From Allobosea sp. Leaf344 (lineage in GTDB: Bacteria > Pseudomonadota > Alphaproteobacteria > Rhizobiales > Beijerinckiaceae): 44,817 nt of DNA. The position numbers and the translations under genes were made by a program. Below are positions 41,591 to 44,817 of the stretch, piece by piece. The notes under the pieces are model-generated. The model saw only the letters and a program-made list of their open reading frames with translations. It did no database searches and had not been told where the DNA came from. The stretch is from positions 481 through 45,297 of the forward strand of contig NZ_LMRT01000011.1 of the NCBI RefSeq assembly GCF_001426225.1. The letters run 5' to 3'. Each line of letters starts with the position of its first letter. The stretch's first letter is position 1.

Positions 41591-42277
41591 ATGTCCGCCG
41601 TCCATCATATCCTTCTCTGCGACGACGACCAGACGCTGCGCGATGCGCTCGCCGAGCAGCTCGGGCTCCATGACGAGTTCAGGATCTCGACGGCCGGCAC
41701 GGCGACGGCGGCGGTCAAGGCGGTGCAGGCCGAGCGTTTCGATCTCGCGGTGATGGATGTCGGCCTGCCGGACATGGATGGGCGCGAAGCCGTCAAGATG
41801 ATGCGCAAGAACGGTTTCAAGAGCCCGGTGATCATGCTGACGGGCCAGGGTTCCGACGCCGATACGGTGCTCGGGCTCGAGGCCGGCGCCAATGATTACG
41901 TGGTCAAGCCGTTCAAATTCGCGGTGCTGCTGGCGCGGATCCGCGCGCATCTGCGGCAATACGAGGCGAGCGAGGACGCGATCTTCCAGGTCGGCCCCTA
42001 TACCTTCCATCCCGGCTCGAAGCTGCTGGTCAGCGACAAGGGCTCGAAGACCAAGCTGACCGAGAAGGAAACCGCGATCCTGCGCTTCCTCTACCGGGCC
42101 GGCCGCAAGCCGATCGCGCGCGAGATCCTGCTGCAGGAAGTCTGGGGCTATAATTCCCAGGTGACGACCCACACGCTGGAAACCCATATCTACCGCCTGC
42201 GCCAGAAGATCGAGCCCGATCCCGCCCATGCCCGTCTCCTGGTGACGGATGCGGGCGGCTATCGCCTCAACCCCTGA
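41591..42277 (+). CDS. cenR: OmpR/PhoB-family response regulator, CenR/OtpR type
   Basis: A 228-residue two-domain regulator. The receiver has acidic D11-D13, phospho-acceptor Asp56 (VMDVGLPDMDG), Thr84 and Lys107 (VKPFKF). The C-terminal winged helix (about 150-226) has LTEKETAILRFLYRA, VWGYNSQVTTHTLETHIYRLRQKIE and AGGYRLNP. Its place near parAB/leuS and next to a cyclic-nucleotide-binding gene matches Caulobacter CenR (CC_3743) and Brucella OtpR, conserved regulators of envelope integrity, essential in Caulobacter. The kinase (CenK) gene is not in the window. The cyclic-nucleotide gene follows by six bases. An upstream ATG is divergent from the L,D-transpeptidase gene. Confidence 0.85.
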   Translation: MSAVHHILLCDDDQTLRDALAEQLGLHDEFRISTAGTATAAVKAVQAERFDLAVMDVGLPDMDGREAVKMMRKNGFKSPVIMLTGQGSDADTVLGLEAGANDYVVKPFKFAVLLARIRAHLRQYEASEDAIFQVGPYTFHPGSKLLVSDKGSKTKLTEKETAILRFLYRAGRKPIAREILLQEVWGYNSQVTTHTLETHIYRLRQKIEPDPAHARLLVTDAGGYRLNP

Positions 42278-42283
42278 GCCGCA

Positions 42284-42748
42284 ATGGCGCTCGACGACGA
42301 TATCGCGGTGCTGTCGCGGCAGCCGCTGCTCGGTCTCATGGAGCGGGATGCGCTGCGGCTCCTCGCCTTCGCGGCGGAGACGCGCACGCTGCGGGCCGGT
42401 GACGTCCTGTTCCGCTCGGGGGATGTCGGCGACGGTGCGCTGCTCGTGCTGTCGGGCGCCATCGCCCTGACGACCGGCGAGGATGGCCAGCCGGCCCGGG
42501 AGATCGCCGGGCCCGGCGCGCTGGTCGGCGAGCTCGCGCTGTTCACCAGCCTGCGGCGTCCGGTGACCGCCATCGTGCGCGAACCGACGCAGGTGATGAA
42601 GCTGTCGCGGGCGGTGATGCGACGGGTGCTGGCGGAATTCCCGGCCTCGGCCGAGCGCCTCGCCGAAGCGGTGGCGAGCCGGCTGCGCGCCTTCACCGAG
42701 GAGCTGACCGACGTGCAGGCGACCCTGGAAGCGATCGACCGGCGCTGA
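42284..42748 (+). CDS. Cyclic-nucleotide-binding domain protein
   Basis: A 154-residue protein that is essentially one Crp-type cNMP-binding beta-roll, without the helix-turn-helix of Crp/Fnr regulators. The phosphate-binding cassette is readable as LVGELALFTSLRRPVTAIV, with the conserved Gly-Glu and an Arg. A C-terminal helix (residues about 115-150) could dimerise. It starts six bases after cenR, so the two are cotranscribed. In Brucella the partner of OtpR has been annotated as a cAMP-dependent kinase regulatory subunit. Binding of cAMP and a physical link to CenR are inferred. It ends two bases from the xth stop, converging. Confidence 0.82.
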   Translation: MALDDDIAVLSRQPLLGLMERDALRLLAFAAETRTLRAGDVLFRSGDVGDGALLVLSGAIALTTGEDGQPAREIAGPGALVGELALFTSLRRPVTAIVREPTQVMKLSRAVMRRVLAEFPASAERLAEAVASRLRAFTEELTDVQATLEAIDRR

Positions 42749-42750
42749 CG

Positions 42751-43566
42751 CTAGAGCGACAGGGTCACGGTGACCGGAACATGGTCGGAGGGGCGCTGCC
42801 AGCCCCGCGCCTCGCGCAGGAAGGTCAGATCCTGCAAGGTCGGCTTCAGCCCCTCGGAGAGCCAGATATGGTCGAGCCGCCGGCCGCGGTCGGAGGCCTG
42901 CCAATCGGCGGCGCGGTAGCTCCACCAGCTATAAAGCTTTTCCGGCTCCGGGCGCAGGCTGCGCGCCGCATCCGTCCAGCCGAGATCGGCGCGCAAGGCC
43001 TCCAGCGCGGTGGTCTCGACCGGCGTGTGGCTGACCACGTCGAGTAGCTGCTTATGGCTCCAGACATCATGCTCATAGGGCGCGATATTGAGGTCGCCGA
43101 GCAGGATCGCCGGCCGGTCGCTCGGCCGCTTGGTCATGCCCCAGACGCCGAGCTCGTCGAGGAAGGCGAGCTTATGCGCGAATTTCGGGTTGAGCTCGGG
43201 ATCGGGAATGTCGCCGCCCGCCGGCACGTAGAAATTATGGATGGCGATGCCGGAGGCCGCCCCGGCGCCGGGGCCGAGCACCGCGCTCATATGGCGGGCA
43301 TCGGGCCGGCCGCACATCGTCATCGCTTCATGGTCGCTGAACGGCAGCTTGGAGACGATGGCGACGCCGTTATAGCCCTTCTGCCCGATGAAGCGGAGAT
43401 GGCCATAGCCGATCTGCTGGAAGGCCTTGGCCGGAAACTGCTCGTCCGGCGTCTTGGTCTCCTGCAGGCACAGGATGTCGGGGGCGTGGGTGGTCAGGAA
43501 GTCGCAGACCAGGCCGATGCGTAGCCTGACGGAATTGATGTTCCAGCTGGTGACTTTGAGTTGCAA
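42751..43566 (-). CDS. xth: Exodeoxyribonuclease III
   Basis: A 271-residue AP endonuclease/3'-5' exonuclease of base-excision repair. Seen are VTSWNINSVRLR, LCLQETKT (metal-binding Glu), NFYVPAGGD, LLGDLNIAP (Asp/Asn active pair), RRLDHIW and SDHVPVTV with the catalytic His near the end. The TTG at 43566 gives the usual N-terminus LQLKVTSWNINS; another TTG at 43626 would add 20 unconserved residues. Neither has a good Shine-Dalgarno sequence. It follows lolA in the leftward ftsK-lolA-xth order common in alphaproteobacteria, after a 151-base spacer in which I see no gene. Confidence 0.93.
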   Translation of the reverse strand: MQLKVTSWNINSVRLRIGLVCDFLTTHAPDILCLQETKTPDEQFPAKAFQQIGYGHLRFIGQKGYNGVAIVSKLPFSDHEAMTMCGRPDARHMSAVLGPGAGAASGIAIHNFYVPAGGDIPDPELNPKFAHKLAFLDELGVWGMTKRPSDRPAILLGDLNIAPYEHDVWSHKQLLDVVSHTPVETTALEALRADLGWTDAARSLRPEPEKLYSWWSYRAADWQASDRGRRLDHIWLSEGLKPTLQDLTFLREARGWQRPSDHVPVTVTLSL

Positions 43567-43717
43567 GGCGGGGCGTCCGGCGCGAGATGGGCCCCGGAAA
43601 CTGGTCGCAACGCGCCGGAAAAGCAAGCAGCCGCGAGCGCCGGGATCGGAGCTCGCGCCGCGACCGCTCGCGTCGCCCCGGCCCGCTCACGGAGCGGGAC
43701 GCCGGGCTATCGATCGA

Positions 43718-44548
43718 TCAGAGCATGCGCTCGTAATTGATCACGAATTTGCCGGGATCGGCGCGGCGCTGGGTGTCGAGATTATAGAGCGAGACCGAGG
43801 TCTCGTAGCCCTGGGGATCGACCACCACCCATTGCTTCAGCTCATTCGCCTGCAGATCGTAGTTCAGCGTGATCTTGGAGGTGCCGCCGAGCGTCGAGCG
43901 ATCCTCGATCTTCACCGAGAGCACGTCGCCCTTGGTGCTGACCCCGGTGACCACCGAATCGCGGGCGAGGTCCATGCGCTCCTTGACCAGGAATTTCAGC
44001 GGCGTCTGGCCGATCGAATAGAGATCCTGCGTCGCGAGCTTCTTGTCGCGGATCGCGACGGAGGTGCCGTCGGCGATGACCTCGGTCGTGGCCGGCGCAT
44101 CATATTCGAAACGCATCTTGCCCGGGCGCTGAATGTAGAGCCTTCCCTCGAGGCGGCGGCCATTCGCCGCGAACTGGATGAAATCCCCCTGGAGATGGGT
44201 GAAGCCGTTGAAATAGGCGTTGAGCTTCTCCACCGCCTCCTGCGGGCTCAGCGGGCCGGAGGTGCGCTGGGCAGCCTTGGCCGGAATCGCCCGGACCGGG
44301 GTCGCGGAAGCGGTCTGCACCGGCTCGGCCGCGGCGATCGCGGCCGGGGCGGCGGCTGCGGCTGCGTTGCGCGGCAGGCCGAGCCCTTCCGGGCGGATCG
44401 GCGGCAGACGCAGCGGGGCCGCCTTCGGCGCGGCGGCCGGCTTGGCCGGGTGCAGCTGCAGCGGCTGGGCGGTGGCGGGAAGAGTCGCGCCGGCGAGACC
44501 AAGCACGGTCAGCGCGCTCAAGGTCCGCAGTGTCGGAAACATCGTCAT
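43718..44548 (-). CDS. lolA: LolA-family outer-membrane lipoprotein carrier protein
   Basis: A 276-residue periplasmic protein. A signal peptide (residues 1-27, cleavage at ATA|QP) is followed by an Ala/Pro-rich linker to about residue 95, then the LolA half-barrel: AVEKLNAYFNGFTHLQGDFIQF, GRLYIQRPGKMRFEYDAP, IADGTSVAIRDKKLATQDLYSIGQTPLKFLV. It should carry lipoproteins from LolCDE across the periplasm. The long low-complexity linker is usual for Rhizobiales versions. GGAG precedes the ATG. It sits between the ftsK end and xth on the same strand. Confidence 0.9.
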   Translation of the reverse strand: MTMFPTLRTLSALTVLGLAGATLPATAQPLQLHPAKPAAAPKAAPLRLPPIRPEGLGLPRNAAAAAAPAAIAAAEPVQTASATPVRAIPAKAAQRTSGPLSPQEAVEKLNAYFNGFTHLQGDFIQFAANGRRLEGRLYIQRPGKMRFEYDAPATTEVIADGTSVAIRDKKLATQDLYSIGQTPLKFLVKERMDLARDSVVTGVSTKGDVLSVKIEDRSTLGGTSKITLNYDLQANELKQWVVVDPQGYETSVSLYNLDTQRRADPGKFVINYERML

Positions 44549-44729
44549 GAGCCAGCAAGCTCCGGGTTGTGTCGGTCACTGGGACCGGGATCATCACGCC
44601 TGGTCAGACGCTCTGCAAGATCGCAGACCAGCATTTGGGGGCCGGCCGGATCGGTTCAAGCCATGCAACGCCCTGTAGCCCCGGAATGTTGCACGGCCGT
44701 CATGGCAATTTCAGGACGTAGCGTGAGCT

Positions 44730-44817
44730 TCAATCCTCGTCTTCCCGCGCGCGGCCGGTTTCGACGAGGATTTCGCGTTTTCCGGCGTGGTTGGCGGGGC
44801 CGACGATGCCTTCGGTC
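44730..44817 (-). CDS. ftsK: C-terminal end of DNA translocase FtsK (cut by the window edge)
   Basis: The last 28 codons and stop of a leftward gene. The reading TEGIVGPANHAGKREILV, then a short acidic tail ending E-D-E-D, matches the very end of the FtsK gamma domain, which reads KOPS sequences and drives chromosome dimer resolution at septation. The position upstream of lolA and xth agrees with the usual ftsK-lolA-xth order. Only this fragment is visible, so nothing can be said of the motor or membrane domains. Confidence 0.85.
   Translation of the reverse strand, partial: TEGIVGPANHAGKREILVETGRAREDED

Noticed and set aside
43682..43698. CCCGCT / AGCGGG stem between lolA and xth as a terminator
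   Set aside because: Only 6 bp and without a U-tract on either strand, so not supportable as a terminator.
1..44817. Mobile elements, CRISPR arrays, tRNA or rRNA genes
   Set aside because: No transposase, integrase, regular spaced repeats or RNA-gene sequence was recognised. The gene order is typical core alphaproteobacterial chromosome.

Overview
The window is a gene-dense, GC-rich chromosomal segment from an alphaproteobacterium. Gene content points to the Rhizobiales (Hyphomicrobiales), and a Bosea-like organism is my best guess. The evidence is an ActS/ActR (RegB/RegA) pair, mmcB, the conserved order ppsR-[gap]-hemE and mnmE-mnmG-rsmG-parA-parB, a CenR-type regulator next to a cyclic-nucleotide-binding protein, and CtrA-type TTAA-N7-TTAA motifs. 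I see no tRNA, rRNA, CRISPR, insertion sequence or prophage. This is core chromosome, not an accessory island.

The main feature is the replication and segregation centre. The gene-free gap at 26658-27109, between ppsR (leftward) and hemE (rightward), occupies the position of the Caulobacter and Sinorhizobium chromosomal origin. It holds a perfect DnaA box, weaker DnaA-like boxes, a perfect TTAA-N7-TTAAC CtrA motif, a 15/16 parS, an AT-rich stretch next to hemE and five GANTC (CcrM) sites. A perfect 16/16 parS lies inside rsmG just upstream of parA-parB. A third, 14/16, parS-like site follows pnp about 24 kb to the left. Genes flanking the origin point away from it: ppsR-maf-aroE-coaE-dnaQ leftward, and hemE-hemJ-rho-mnmE-mnmG-rsmG-parA-parB rightward.

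Layout. 1-3 kb: rpsO and pnp with a structured leader. 3-8 kb: a SprT-like metallopeptidase, a Bcr/CflA exporter, PBP1A with a candidate CtrA site upstream, and a TetR regulator. 8.3-12.2 kb: a surface-polysaccharide trio (4,6-dehydratase, SDR reductase/epimerase, WecA-like initiating transferase) resembling the QuiNAc/FucNAc O-antigen initiation sets WreV/Q/U and WbpM/V/L. 12.3-17.5 kb: mmcB, the redox two-component pair actS-actR, phaZ, a flavin-type oxidoreductase and a small Trp-rich secreted protein. 17.5-21.4 kb: a leftward coupled operon (Tim44-like, mltA, Smr, XRE regulator, PfkB adenosine kinase). 21.6-23 kb: secB and a TerC protein. 23-35.9 kb: the origin and partition block. 35.9-40.1 kb: leftward leuS-lptE-holA. 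40.3-44.8 kb: yggS, an L,D-transpeptidase, cenR with its cyclic-nucleotide partner, and leftward ftsK(end)-lolA-xth.

The genes serve basic cell-cycle and envelope functions: origin firing and segregation (oriC, parABS, dnaQ, holA, ftsK), envelope growth (PBP1A, mltA, lptE, lolA, cenR, L,D-transpeptidase), RNA maturation and decay (pnp, rho, mnmE/G, rsmG) and redox/carbon-store control (actSR, phaZ). Start codons were chosen from Shine-Dalgarno spacing, operon overlaps and family N-termini. Several genes appear to use TTG or GTG.
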